Source of the DNA: Pseudomonadota bacterium
Lineage (GTDB): Bacteria > Pseudomonadota > Gammaproteobacteria > Burkholderiales > Burkholderiaceae_C
Assembly (NCBI GenBank): GCA_023415035.1
Contig: JAEZLX010000078.1
Coordinates: forward strand, 1-23,570
Direction of reading: 5' to 3'
DNA length: 23,570 nucleotides
Shown here: piece after piece, positions 16,450 to 23,570 of the stretch
Layout of the letters: every line of letters begins with the position of its first letter
Numbering within the stretch: position 1 is the first letter of the stretch
Translations under genes and position numbers: made by a program
Notes under the pieces: model-generated
The model's database searches: none
What the model saw: only the letters and a program-made list of their open reading frames with translations
What the model was told of the DNA's origin: nothing

Positions 16450-17814
16450 ATGAACGTGCACCTTCGTTTTCTTGGCGCCGTGGGAACGGTCACGGGCTCG
16501 AAGTACCTTGTCGAATTCGACGGGCACAGCCTGCTGGTGGACTGCGGCCTGTTCCAGGGCTACAAGCAGCTGCGCCTGCGCAACCGCGAGCCGCTGCCCA
16601 TCCTGCCCAACCGGCTTGATGCGGTGGTGCTCACACACGCGCACCTGGATCACACCGGCTACCTGCCCGTGCTGACCAAGGAAGGCTTCCGTGGCAAGGT
16701 CTGGTCCACGCCGGCCACGCGCGACCTTGCCCAGATCCTGCTGCCCGACAGCGGCCACCTGCAGGAAGAAGACGCCGCCTTCGCCAACCGGCATGGCTTC
16801 AGCAAGCACTCGCCCGCCCTGCCCCTTTACACCGAGCAGGACGCACGCGACAGCCTCAAGTACTTCCGCACCGCCCGCATGGGCGAGATCTTCGAGCCCA
16901 TCCGCGGCTGGCATGCCACCTTCATTCATGCCGGACACATTCTGGGCGCATCCAGCCTGCTGCTCGAAGTCGGCGGCCGGCGCATCCTGTTCTCCGGCGA
17001 CCTGGGTCGCGACGACGACTTTCTCATGAACCCGCCCGGCCGGCCGCCAGCCGCCGATGCGGTCGTGGTCGAATCCACCTACGGCGACCGCGAGCACCCC
17101 GAAGAAAACCTGCTCGCCGAACTCGGCCCGGCCCTGCAGCGCGTGGCCGCGCGTGGCGGCACCGCCGTGGTGCCGGTGTTCGCCGTGGGTCGCGCCCAGG
17201 CCCTGCTGCACGCCATCGCCCTGCTCAAGGAAAACGGCACCCTGCCCCAGAGCCTGCCCGTCTACCTCGACAGCCCGATGGCCATCCAGACCACGGGCCT
17301 GTTCAGCCGCTATCCGGGCGATCACCGGCTCGACGCCCGCGCCTGCCACGCCATGGAAAGCGTGGCCCGCATGACGGCCTCGGTCGAGGAATCCAAGGCC
17401 ATCGCGCGGCAGAACGGCCCCAAGGTCGTGCTGGCCGCCAGCGGCATGGCCACGGGCGGCCGTGTGCTGCACCACCTCGTCCAGTACCTCGGCCATCACC
17501 GCAACATGGTCGTACTCACGGGCTACCAGTCGCCCGGCACGCGCGGCGCCACGCTCTCCAGCGGCGCCCCCCATGTGCGCATCCACGGCCAGGACATCCC
17601 GGTGCGCGCCGAGATCGTGCAGCTGAGTTCGGCCTCGGCCCACGCCGACGCGAGCCAGCTCATGGACTGGCTGCGCGCCATACCCGCCGCACCACGCCGG
17701 GTGTTCGTCACCCATGGCGACATGGGTGCCTCCGACGCGCTGCGCCTGCGCATCGAGCATGAGCTGCGCTGGCAGGCGCTGGTGCCCGAGCATGGCAGCA
17801 CCTGGGCTGTGTGA
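16450..17814 (+). CDS. Metallo-beta-lactamase-fold RNA hydrolase with beta-CASP domain
   Basis: Predicted 454-residue protein of the bacterial beta-CASP/CPSF73-like family, proposed RNA-processing nucleases. It opens with FLGAVGTVTGSKYLVEF and has the zinc motif T-H-A-H-L-D-H at 62-68, then HAGHILGASS with H163, and SGDLGR with D184. The beta-CASP part carries VVVESTYGDREH, VPVFAVGRAQ, VYLDSPMA and LAASGMATGGR. The C-terminus returns to the lactamase fold with SASAHAD and VFVTHGD, and the Rossmann-like KMK-type tail is short. The nearest good Shine-Dalgarno (GAGGAGG, 16426-16432) is 17 bases from this ATG and better placed for a three-codon mini-ORF at 16442-16453. In vivo substrate unknown. 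Confidence 0.93.
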   Translation: MNVHLRFLGAVGTVTGSKYLVEFDGHSLLVDCGLFQGYKQLRLRNREPLPILPNRLDAVVLTHAHLDHTGYLPVLTKEGFRGKVWSTPATRDLAQILLPDSGHLQEEDAAFANRHGFSKHSPALPLYTEQDARDSLKYFRTARMGEIFEPIRGWHATFIHAGHILGASSLLLEVGGRRILFSGDLGRDDDFLMNPPGRPPAADAVVVESTYGDREHPEENLLAELGPALQRVAARGGTAVVPVFAVGRAQALLHAIALLKENGTLPQSLPVYLDSPMAIQTTGLFSRYPGDHRLDARACHAMESVARMTASVEESKAIARQNGPKVVLAASGMATGGRVLHHLVQYLGHHRNMVVLTGYQSPGTRGATLSSGAPHVRIHGQDIPVRAEIVQLSSASAHADASQLMDWLRAIPAAPRRVFVTHGDMGASDALRLRIEHELRWQALVPEHGSTWAV

Positions 17815-17836
17815 TAGCGCCTGGACACGCATTCCG

Positions 17837-19024
17837 ATGATCAAACAAGTTGCTTTCCTGATGGCAGTCCTGCACGGCGCCAGCAACCCCGCCCGGGCCG
17901 ACGCGCAATTCGACGCCTGTCTGGCCCGCCTGGCCGCACCGGCACAGCAGGCCCAGGTCCGTGCCGACACCTACGCGCGACTGACCCGCGGGCTCGAGCC
18001 CGACATGAGCGTGATCGAGAAACTCGACTACCAGCCCGAGTTCCGCATGCCCATCTGGGACTACCTGGCCGGCCTGGTCGACGAGGAACGCGTGGCCGAA
18101 GGCCAGGCGCTGCTGGCCCGGCATGCCGACACGCTGCGCCGGGTGGAGCAGCGCTACGGTGTCGACCCGGCCACGGTGGTGGCGGTCTGGGGCGTGGAAA
18201 GCAACTACGGCCAGTCGTTCGGCAAGTACCCGCTGCTGCAGGCACTGGGCACGCTCTCGTGCCATGGCCGGCGCCAGTCCTACTTCCGCACCGAGTTCTT
18301 CGCCGCCATGCGCATCCTGCAGGCCGGCCACATCGCGCCCGAAAAGCTGAACGGCTCCTGGGCCGGCGCCTTCGGCCACACACAGTTCATGCCCAGCACC
18401 TTCGAGCGGCTGGCGGTGGACTTCGACGGCGACGGCCGGCGCGACCTCATCGACAGCACGGCCGACGCCCTCGCCTCGACGGCCAACTTCCTGGCCAAGT
18501 CCGGTTGGCGCAGCGGCCAGCCCTGGGGGTTCGAGGTGAGACTGCCCGACGGTTTCAACCTCGCCGGCGAAAGCCGCCGCACCAAACGCCCCGTGGCCGA
18601 ATGGCGCGCGCGCGGCGTGCGCATGGTCGACGGCGCGCCACTGCCCGACAGCGGCGTACCGCTTGGCCTGCTCGCGCCGGCGGGCGCGCGGGGACCGGTG
18701 TTCCTGGTCACGCGCAACTTCGACGCCATCTACAGCTACAACGCCGCCGAAAGCTATGGTCTGGCCATCGCCCACCTGAGCGATCGCCTGCGCGGCGGCG
18801 GTCCCTTCGCGACGCCCTGGCCCACCGACGACCCCGGGCTCTCGCGTGCCGAGCGCCGCGAACTGCAGGGCCTGCTGATCCTGCGTGGCCACGACATTGG
18901 CGAGGTCGATGGCATGCTGGGCGACCGCAGCCGCACGGCCATCCGGGCCGAGCAGCAGCGCCTAGGCCACGAGGTCTCCGGCCGTGCGGGCCAGAAGCTC
19001 CTCAAGGCCTTGCGCGGGTCCTGA
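17837..19024 (+). CDS. MltB-type lytic murein transglycosylase
   Basis: Predicted 395-residue periplasmic peptidoglycan-cleaving enzyme. A signal peptide (about 1-22, ending ARADA) is followed by an SLT_2 catalytic domain. The catalytic glutamate is E121 in VWGVESNYGQSFGKYPLLQAL, and the MltB hallmark GAFGHTQFMPSTFERLAVDFDGDGRRDL follows. The segment from about 330 to the end (REL-QGLLILRGHDIGEVDG-MLGDRSRTAI) is a peptidoglycan-binding domain. No lipobox cysteine is seen at the cleavage site, so it is probably soluble. It begins 22 bases after the beta-CASP gene, in the same direction, and may be cotranscribed with it. The longer upstream open frame overlaps that gene and is rejected. Confidence 0.93.
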   Translation: MIKQVAFLMAVLHGASNPARADAQFDACLARLAAPAQQAQVRADTYARLTRGLEPDMSVIEKLDYQPEFRMPIWDYLAGLVDEERVAEGQALLARHADTLRRVEQRYGVDPATVVAVWGVESNYGQSFGKYPLLQALGTLSCHGRRQSYFRTEFFAAMRILQAGHIAPEKLNGSWAGAFGHTQFMPSTFERLAVDFDGDGRRDLIDSTADALASTANFLAKSGWRSGQPWGFEVRLPDGFNLAGESRRTKRPVAEWRARGVRMVDGAPLPDSGVPLGLLAPAGARGPVFLVTRNFDAIYSYNAAESYGLAIAHLSDRLRGGGPFATPWPTDDPGLSRAERRELQGLLILRGHDIGEVDGMLGDRSRTAIRAEQQRLGHEVSGRAGQKLLKALRGS

Positions 19025-19167
19025 CCAACGCGGAATGCGAATGCCTCCGATCACGCCGTCCATGCACACTCGCATGCAGAGCGGCATCGCGGGGGCATTT
19101 CGCACCTGACGGTCCAGTCGAGGTGATACTCGGTGGTCCCCATCCATCGAACAAGAACAGCACCATC

Positions 19168-19632
19168 ATGCAAGGCCCCCCCGACGTCATCGACTGCCTC
19201 AAGGAACTGCTGCGCGGCGAGCTGGCCGCGCGCGACCAGTACTTCATCCACTCGCGCACCTACGAGGACCAGGGCTTCACCAAACTGTACGAGCGCCTGG
19301 ACCACGAGATGCAGGAGGAAGCCCAGCATGCCGACGCGCTGATGCGCCGCATCCTCATGCTCGGCGCCCGCCCCGACATGCGGCCCCATGCCTTCGAGCC
19401 GGGCCTGACCGTGCCCGAGATGCTGCGCAAGGACCTGGACACCGAATACAAGGTCCGCGCCGACCTGCAGGCTGGCATCGCGCTGTGCGAGCGCCTGGGC
19501 GACTACGTCAGCCGCGACATCCTGCTGGCCCAGCTGCGCGACACCGAAACCGACCATGCCTACTGGCTGGAGAAGCAGCTCGCCCTCATCGAGATGATCG
19601 GACTGGAAAACTACCAGCAGGCCATGATGTGA
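19168..19632 (+). CDS. bfr: Bacterioferritin-like protein without the haem-ligand methionine
   Basis: Predicted 154-residue iron-storage subunit of the bacterioferritin family, very close in length to E. coli Bfr (158). Aligned by eye, all di-iron ferroxidase ligands are present: E18, E51, H54, E93 (E94 in E. coli), E127 and H130, plus Y25. The haem-binding Met52 of classical Bfr is alanine here (E51-A52-Q53-H54). Subunits like this may form haem-free cages or mix with a second subunit. The RDTETDHAYWLEKQLALIEMIGL C-terminal helix is family-typical. Start ATG 19168; 143 bases separate it from the transglycosylase gene and I cannot assign a promoter or Fur site there. Confidence 0.93.
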   Translation: MQGPPDVIDCLKELLRGELAARDQYFIHSRTYEDQGFTKLYERLDHEMQEEAQHADALMRRILMLGARPDMRPHAFEPGLTVPEMLRKDLDTEYKVRADLQAGIALCERLGDYVSRDILLAQLRDTETDHAYWLEKQLALIEMIGLENYQQAMM

Positions 19633-19639
19633 TTCCGGC

Positions 19640-19664
19640 CCCGGCCGGCACAAAAGCGGCCGGG
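19640..19664. terminator. GC-rich hairpin between convergent bfr and thiQ
   Basis: Arms CCCGGCCG (19640-19647) and CGGCCGGG (19657-19664) with a 9-base loop lie between two converging genes. The position suits a bidirectional transcription stop, but there is no T-run on either side, so intrinsic termination would be weak. Confidence 0.4.
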
Positions 19665-19674
19665 AGCCTGATGC

Positions 19675-20319
19675 TCACCAGAGTGCCCGCAACGCCCCGC
19701 CCTCGATCCGCCAGGCATGGGCGGCCATCGCGCGGGCCTCGGCCTCGTCGTGCGTCACCAGCAGCGCGGCCATGGCCGCCTCGGCGATGCGCTGCCCGAA
19801 CTCGTCGCGCAGACGCTCGCGCAGATCGGCATCAAGCGCCGAGAACGGCTCGTCCAGCAGCAGCACGCGCGGCCGCGTGATCAGCGCCCGGGCCAGCGCC
19901 ACGCGCTGCTGCTCGCCACCGGACAGCGTCCAGGTGCGCGAGCGCGCATGCGCCGCCAGCCCGAAACGCGCCAGCATGGCCTCGGCCTGCGCGCGCGCCT
20001 CGCGCCGCCCCAGGCCCTGCTCCACCAGACCAAAGGCCACGTTGTCGCGCACATCCAGATGCGGAAACAGCGCGAAGTCCTGGAACATCAGCGCAAAGCG
20101 CCGCCGCTCGGGCGGCATGGCCGTCACGTCCTCGCCGTCACACCACACGCTGCCCGACTCCGCCTCGTCCAGCCCTGCCACGATCTTCAGCAGCGTGCTC
20201 TTGCCACTGCCCGAGGCACCCAGCAGCGCCACCGTCTCGCCCGCAGCCACACGCAGGCTCACACCCTGCAGCAGCGTGCGGTGCTCCCAGTGTTTGGTAA
20301 TGCCGCGCAATTCAAGCAT
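19675..20319 (-). CDS. thiQ: Thiamine ABC transporter, ATPase (ThiQ-like)
   Basis: Predicted 214-residue ABC ATPase, short like ThiQ (about 215-232 residues). Walker A is GASGSGKST (34-42), the Q-loop FQDFALFPHLDVRDNV (about 79-94), the signature LSGGEQQR (132-139) and Walker B VLLLDEPFSALD (152-163). The compact size without a regulatory C-terminal domain and the PPERRRFALMFQD stretch fit ThiQ. Its ATG overlaps the last 8 bases of the permease gene, so the two are translationally coupled. Thiamine specificity rests mainly on the riboswitch upstream of the operon and on the ThiB-like first gene. Confidence 0.88.
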   Translation of the reverse strand: MLELRGITKHWEHRTLLQGVSLRVAAGETVALLGASGSGKSTLLKIVAGLDEAESGSVWCDGEDVTAMPPERRRFALMFQDFALFPHLDVRDNVAFGLVEQGLGRREARAQAEAMLARFGLAAHARSRTWTLSGGEQQRVALARALITRPRVLLLDEPFSALDADLRERLRDEFGQRIAEAAMAALLVTHDEAEARAMAAHAWRIEGGALRALW

Positions 20320-21934
20320 GAGGGTCTCCGACGCGCTGATGGCGCCCGTCGATCAAGGCAAAAGCACCCAGGGCCAGCAGCATGAGCAGGCAGGACAGCA
20401 CCAGCGCCGCATCCAGGTTGGCCGCACCGGGGCGGCCCAGCCGCTGGTAAATCAGGGTCGTCAACGTCGTCCATTCGGGCCTGGAGAGGAACAGTGTCAC
20501 CGCGAACTCGCCCAGTGCCGTCGCTGCCGCGAAGGCCATGCCGCGCCGCAGCGCCGGACGCACCAGCGGCAGCACCACGCGCCACAGCACGCGGGCCGGC
20601 GATGCCCCCAGCGTGGCGGCCACCTGCAGCAGGTGCGAGGGCAGCGCATCGAGCGCCGCCGTCACCGAGCGCGCAACAAACGGATAGGCCAGCAGCGCGT
20701 AGGCGCCCACCAGGATGGCCAGACTGGCCGTCCAGTCCGGGTAGAGCAGCAAAAGTCCGAAGGCCACCATCACCGGCGACACCACAAAGGGCAGGTATTC
20801 GAGCGTGCGCCAGGCCAGCGCCCATCCGCCAGCGGCCGCCACGCCCCGGCGCGTGCGCCAGCGGTCCAGCGCCAGCACGCCCAGAGCGTGGCACAGCCCC
20901 AACGCCGTGGCCAGCAGCAGCGCCATCCCGGAAAACCGCAAGGTGTTGCCCATTGCCTGCCAGGTCTGCGCTTCCATCAGCACATCCGTGCCGCCACCGG
21001 CCAGCGCCCGCAGCGTGCGCCATACGATCGCCAGCAGCGGCGCGCCGCACACGAGCAGCCACACGCCCAGCACGGCGGCCAGCGCCAGCCACTGGCCAGC
21101 GCCCTGAGGGCGACGCCGCGGCATCGGCCATCCCCGCGCAGGCACCGCCAGCCGGCGCTCGATCCAGGCATAGGCCAGCGCGATCACCGCGGTCAGGCAC
21201 AGCATCCACAGCGCCAGCACGCTCGCGTCGGCCAGAGCCAGCTCGTGCGCCACCAGGCTGTAGATCTCGACCTCGGCCGTTGCATAGCGCTGCCCGCCCA
21301 GCACCAGCGCCAGACCGAAGCCCGCGAAGCAATACAGGAACACCAGGCACAGCGAAGACATCAGCCACGGCCGGATCGCGGGCCACTCGATGCGCCAGAA
21401 CACGCGCCAGGGCGTGGCGCCCAGCGTGCGCGCGGCGGCTGCCTGCGATGCGCTGCTGTGCTCGATCGCATCGACGCCTGCGCGCACGACCAGACAGACA
21501 TTGAAGAACAGGTTGCCGTACAGCAGCAGCCAGGGCGACTCGCCGAGGTCGATGCCGTGCGCCAGCAGCGGCTCGCCCAGCACGCCACGCGGCCCCCACA
21601 GCGCCAGCACACCGAGCGCGGCCACCAGCGTCGGCACCACGAAAGGCAGCATCATCAGGCGCATCAGGGCCGAACGCCCCGGAAACTGCCAGCGCGCCAG
21701 CATCCAGGCCAGCGGCAGCCCCAGCGCCAGCGCCAGCGCGCAGGTCGCGCCCGCCTGCAGCAGCGACCACAGCAGACGCCAGCGCAGGTAGGGGTCCGTC
21801 CAGACCCCGAACACCTGCACCGAGGCCTCCCCGGCGACGCCTTCGTGCAGCAGGCGCAGCACCGGCGCCGCCAGCATCAGTCCCAGAAAGAGACCGGGAA
21901 CCGCCAGCAACCCGGCGCCGAACGGGGCTCTCAT
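20312..21934 (-). CDS. thiP: Thiamine ABC transporter, two-domain permease (ThiP-like)
   Basis: Predicted 540-residue inner-membrane protein made of two fused permease halves, as in ThiP and the related ferric-ion permeases (FbpB). Around twelve hydrophobic segments can be counted. Each half has an EAA-type coupling loop: AAAARTLGATPWRVFWRIEW in the first half and VAATLGASPARVLWRVVLP in the second. The run LPFVVPTLVAALGVLALWG resembles the start of the first ThiP permease domain. The gene starts at ATG 21934, 10 bases after the thiB-like stop. On sequence alone an iron permease cannot be excluded; the TPP riboswitch decides for thiamine or a precursor. Confidence 0.88.
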   Translation of the reverse strand: MRAPFGAGLLAVPGLFLGLMLAAPVLRLLHEGVAGEASVQVFGVWTDPYLRWRLLWSLLQAGATCALALALGLPLAWMLARWQFPGRSALMRLMMLPFVVPTLVAALGVLALWGPRGVLGEPLLAHGIDLGESPWLLLYGNLFFNVCLVVRAGVDAIEHSSASQAAAARTLGATPWRVFWRIEWPAIRPWLMSSLCLVFLYCFAGFGLALVLGGQRYATAEVEIYSLVAHELALADASVLALWMLCLTAVIALAYAWIERRLAVPARGWPMPRRRPQGAGQWLALAAVLGVWLLVCGAPLLAIVWRTLRALAGGGTDVLMEAQTWQAMGNTLRFSGMALLLATALGLCHALGVLALDRWRTRRGVAAAGGWALAWRTLEYLPFVVSPVMVAFGLLLLYPDWTASLAILVGAYALLAYPFVARSVTAALDALPSHLLQVAATLGASPARVLWRVVLPLVRPALRRGMAFAAATALGEFAVTLFLSRPEWTTLTTLIYQRLGRPGAANLDAALVLSCLLMLLALGAFALIDGRHQRVGDPHA

Positions 21935-21944
21935 GCCGTACCGT

Positions 21945-22985
21945 TCATTTCAGGACCACGCGCGACCAGCGCTGCACCCAGGCCTTGGCCTGCGCATGCA
22001 TGCGGGCCGTGTCCGGGTTGTCGAAGCTGGCCGGCGGGGTGGCGTGCTCGCGCATCACGTCGGCCAGCGGCGCGCCCGCATCGGCCGGGTACATCCACAT
22101 CGTCGTCTGCAGGGCCTGCTGCACCACAGGCGAGCGCAGGAACTCGATGAACCGGCCGGCCGCCTCGCGCACGGCCGGGTTGCCGCCACGCACCAGCGCC
22201 ACACCCTCGACCTGGCGAAACACGCCACCCTTGAGGAACAGGTTGGCCGTCGGCGCCTCGGCCAGCGGTGTCTTGCTGTAGAACACCTCCGCCGCCGGGC
22301 TGCTGGCGTAGCTCAGCACGATGGGCCGCGTGCCGCCGTTGCGCGTGAACTCGGTGTAGTAGGCCTCGGTCCAGCCCCGCACCACCTTCACGCCATTGGC
22401 CCGCATGCGTGCCCACCAAGCAAAGGCTTCCTCCTCGCCCAGCCCCGCGATGGTGGCCATCAGAAAGGCCTGCCCCGGGCTCGACGTCGCCGGGTTCTGC
22501 ACCACGAGCAGCTTCGCGTAGGCGGGCCTGGCCAGATCCTCCAGCGAGGTCGGCAGCGCCAGTCCCAATTTCGCGAACCACGCCTTGTCCACGTTGAGGC
22601 AGACGAAACCGTAATCGACCGGCACCACGCCCTCGCCCAGTTCCGCGGCAGCGGCGCGGCTGGCGGCCGGCCCGGTGTAAGGCTCCAGCACCCCGGCCTG
22701 CAAGGCGCGCGGCAGCAGGGCGTTGTCGATCCCATAAACCACATCGGCAACCGGCCTTGCCTTGGTCAGGATGAGCTTGTTGACCATCTCGCCCGCATCG
22801 CCCGCCTTGACGAGTTGGAGCCTGATGCCCGCTTCCTGCTCGAAGCGGGCCAGCAATTCCTTGGGCAGGTCGAACGAGTTGTGGGTCATCACCCGCAACA
22901 CGGAAGGGGCGGCCAGCAGCGCGGCCGGCGACAACGCCGCCAGTCCGCACCCCAGGCCTCGAAACAAAACATCACGCCGCTGCAT
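21945..22985 (-). CDS. thiB: Thiamine-binding periplasmic protein (ThiB-like)
   Basis: Predicted 346-residue periplasmic binding protein of the ThiB group. After a signal sequence with twin arginines (MQRRDVLFRGLG, cleavage near ALLAA) the mature protein begins VLRVMTHNSFDLPKELL, like the start of ThiB. KLILTKARPVADVVYGIDNALL, YGFVCLNVDK, VVQNPATSSPGQAFL and SYASSPAAEVFY are further ThiB-type blocks. It ends with the thiamine-protein-like TTMWMYPADAGAPLADVM segment. Three in-frame starts are possible: GTG 22997, ATG 22994 and ATG 22985; none has a strong ribosome-binding site. I prefer 22985 because the signal peptide then begins normally. It is the first gene after the TPP riboswitch. Confidence 0.9.
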   Translation of the reverse strand: MQRRDVLFRGLGCGLAALSPAALLAAPSVLRVMTHNSFDLPKELLARFEQEAGIRLQLVKAGDAGEMVNKLILTKARPVADVVYGIDNALLPRALQAGVLEPYTGPAASRAAAAELGEGVVPVDYGFVCLNVDKAWFAKLGLALPTSLEDLARPAYAKLLVVQNPATSSPGQAFLMATIAGLGEEEAFAWWARMRANGVKVVRGWTEAYYTEFTRNGGTRPIVLSYASSPAAEVFYSKTPLAEAPTANLFLKGGVFRQVEGVALVRGGNPAVREAAGRFIEFLRSPVVQQALQTTMWMYPADAGAPLADVMREHATPPASFDNPDTARMHAQAKAWVQRWSRVVLK

Positions 22986-23061
22986 ACAGGCCATCACATC
23001 AAAACGCGCGGATCGGGCCAGCGGGGTGACAGGGGCTCGGCCCCGGCCTGTGCGACATCAC

Positions 23062-23151
23062 GCTCCCTACGCTGGCACGACCCAGATCAGGTGAAAGGGG
23101 TCTTTCTCAGCCCGGACCCGCGCTTTCTGGCACGTGCCCCGGGCACCCCCG
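23062..23151 (-). promoter_or_regulatory. TPP (THI-box) riboswitch
   Basis: Read on the minus strand, the conserved aptamer parts appear in order: GGGGGTGCCC at the start (23150-23141), GGGCTGAGA (CTGAGA at 23110-23105), ACCC, ACCTGATCTGG (ACCTGAT at 23092-23086), then GCCAGCGTAGGGA (23076-23064). These are the signature pieces of the thiamine-pyrophosphate aptamer. It lies about 65-75 bases upstream of the thiB-like start. A GC-rich hairpin (GGGGC-CGA-GCCCC) follows in the leader without a T-run, so control is more likely at translation initiation than by termination. Confidence 0.95.
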
Positions 23152-23163
23152 GTGAAAGCGGTC

Positions 23164-23169
23164 ATTCTA
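23164..23169 (-). promoter_or_regulatory. Candidate -10 box of the thiB leader
   Basis: TAGAAT on the minus strand (5 of 6 to TATAAT) lies just upstream of the aptamer, so transcription would start right before the riboswitch. The matching -35 (GAGCTT, 16-base spacer) is weak. Confidence 0.25.
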
Positions 23170-23196
23170 GGCCGGTTCCGGGGTTAAGCTCGGCTC

Positions 23197-23570
23197 ATGG
23201 ACAAGCTCCTGCGCACCTTCTCCTGGCAGGACTGGCGTCACCACCCTTGGCGAGGGCTGGCCGCCGTGGTGGCCGTCATGCTCGGCGTCGCCCTCGCACT
23301 GGCGGTGCAGCTTATCAACGCCTCGGCGCTCTCGGAGTTCTCCCAGGCCGTCAGCGCGGTCAACGGCCGCCCCGACCTCACGCTGCAAGCCCGCAGCGGC
23401 ACACTGGACGACGCCTGGCTCGACGCCGTCGCCCGTGACGACCAGGTGGACACGGCCAGCCCCGTGCTCGAATGGCCCACGGCCATGCGCGTCACCACCG
23501 GCAGTCAAGTGGCCCCCGTGCCCGTGCGCCTGGTCGGCGTCGATGCGCTGGCCGTGTCGGCCGTGTCGGC
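23197..23570 (+). CDS. FtsX-family ABC transporter permease, N-terminal part
   Basis: An open frame from ATG 23197 runs to the window edge (124 complete codons, no stop). It begins MDKLLRTFSWQDWRHHPWRG, followed by a first membrane helix (about 21-40, LAAVVAVMLGVALALAVQLI). An extracytoplasmic stretch then begins like a MacB/FtsX periplasmic domain (SALSEFSQAVSAVNGRPDLT, VDTASPVLEWP, VPVRLVGVD). Proteins with this layout are permeases of ABC systems for lipoprotein or lipid handling or toxin efflux. It diverges from the thiamine operon with only about 45 bases between its start and the riboswitch. The function cannot be narrowed without the rest of the gene. Confidence 0.82.
   Translation, partial: MDKLLRTFSWQDWRHHPWRGLAAVVAVMLGVALALAVQLINASALSEFSQAVSAVNGRPDLTLQARSGTLDDAWLDAVARDDQVDTASPVLEWPTAMRVTTGSQVAPVPVRLVGVDALAVSAVS

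Noticed and set aside
15313..17970. An 885-codon open frame on the minus strand opposite the ZIP and beta-CASP genes
   Set aside because: It is fully antisense to two genes with intact catalytic motifs; no domain or membrane pattern is visible in it.
19772..22150. A 792-codon open frame on the plus strand opposite thiQ and thiP
   Set aside because: Low-complexity R/Q/H/A sequence, antisense to well-supported transporter genes.

Overview
The window is GC-rich DNA (roughly two thirds G+C) with short intergenic gaps. Its gene set (Bug/TctC binding protein, CysB-type LysR regulator, ssuF-type molbindin, four-domain rhodanese, GufA-type ZIP) fits a betaproteobacterium of the order Burkholderiales, perhaps Comamonadaceae-like. 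The lineage is inferred from protein character only; there is no rRNA or tRNA here. I see no insertion sequence, phage gene or CRISPR array.

Region 1 (1-1793): a plus-strand four-domain rhodanese protein is followed by a 28-codon remnant of an FAD-dependent oxidoreductase. A perfect 12-bp hairpin with a T-tract on the minus strand then terminates the large cluster that comes from the right.

Region 2 (1844-15124, all minus strand): a sulfur-scavenging cluster of 14 genes. In transcription order: orphan sulfate-binding protein (sbp), ssuE flavin reductase, ssuC permease, ssuB ATPase, ssuF molbindin, a TctC/Bug binding protein, a cytoplasmic sulfatase, metN-metI-metQ methionine importer, metY O-acetylhomoserine sulfhydrylase, a RutE-like nitroreductase, a CysB/SsuR-like regulator, and an NtaA/SnaA/DszA-type flavin monooxygenase. 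Together these could import sulfate, sulfonates, sulfate esters and methionine, release their sulfur oxidatively or hydrolytically, and fix sulfide into homocysteine. The usual ssuA (binding protein) and ssuD (monooxygenase) are absent from the ssu block. The Bug protein and the DszA-like monooxygenase are candidate substitutes, which is the most interesting hypothesis in the window. It is probably several transcription units: gaps of 60-130 bp occur upstream of ssuE, ssuC, ssuF, metQ, the regulator and the monooxygenase.

Region 3 (15125-15342): an AT-rich divergent regulatory region between sbp and a ZIP metal transporter, with a 24-bp inverted repeat.

Region 4 (15343-19632, plus strand): ZIP transporter, beta-CASP metallo-beta-lactamase-fold RNA hydrolase, MltB-type lytic transglycosylase, and a bacterioferritin whose haem-ligand methionine is replaced by alanine.

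Region 5 (19675-23151, minus strand): thiBPQ-like thiamine ABC transporter preceded by a clear TPP riboswitch. Diverging from it, the 5' end of an FtsX-like ABC permease runs off the window edge.

No stretch over 300 bases lacks a gene. All identifications come from reading motifs by eye; no database search was run.
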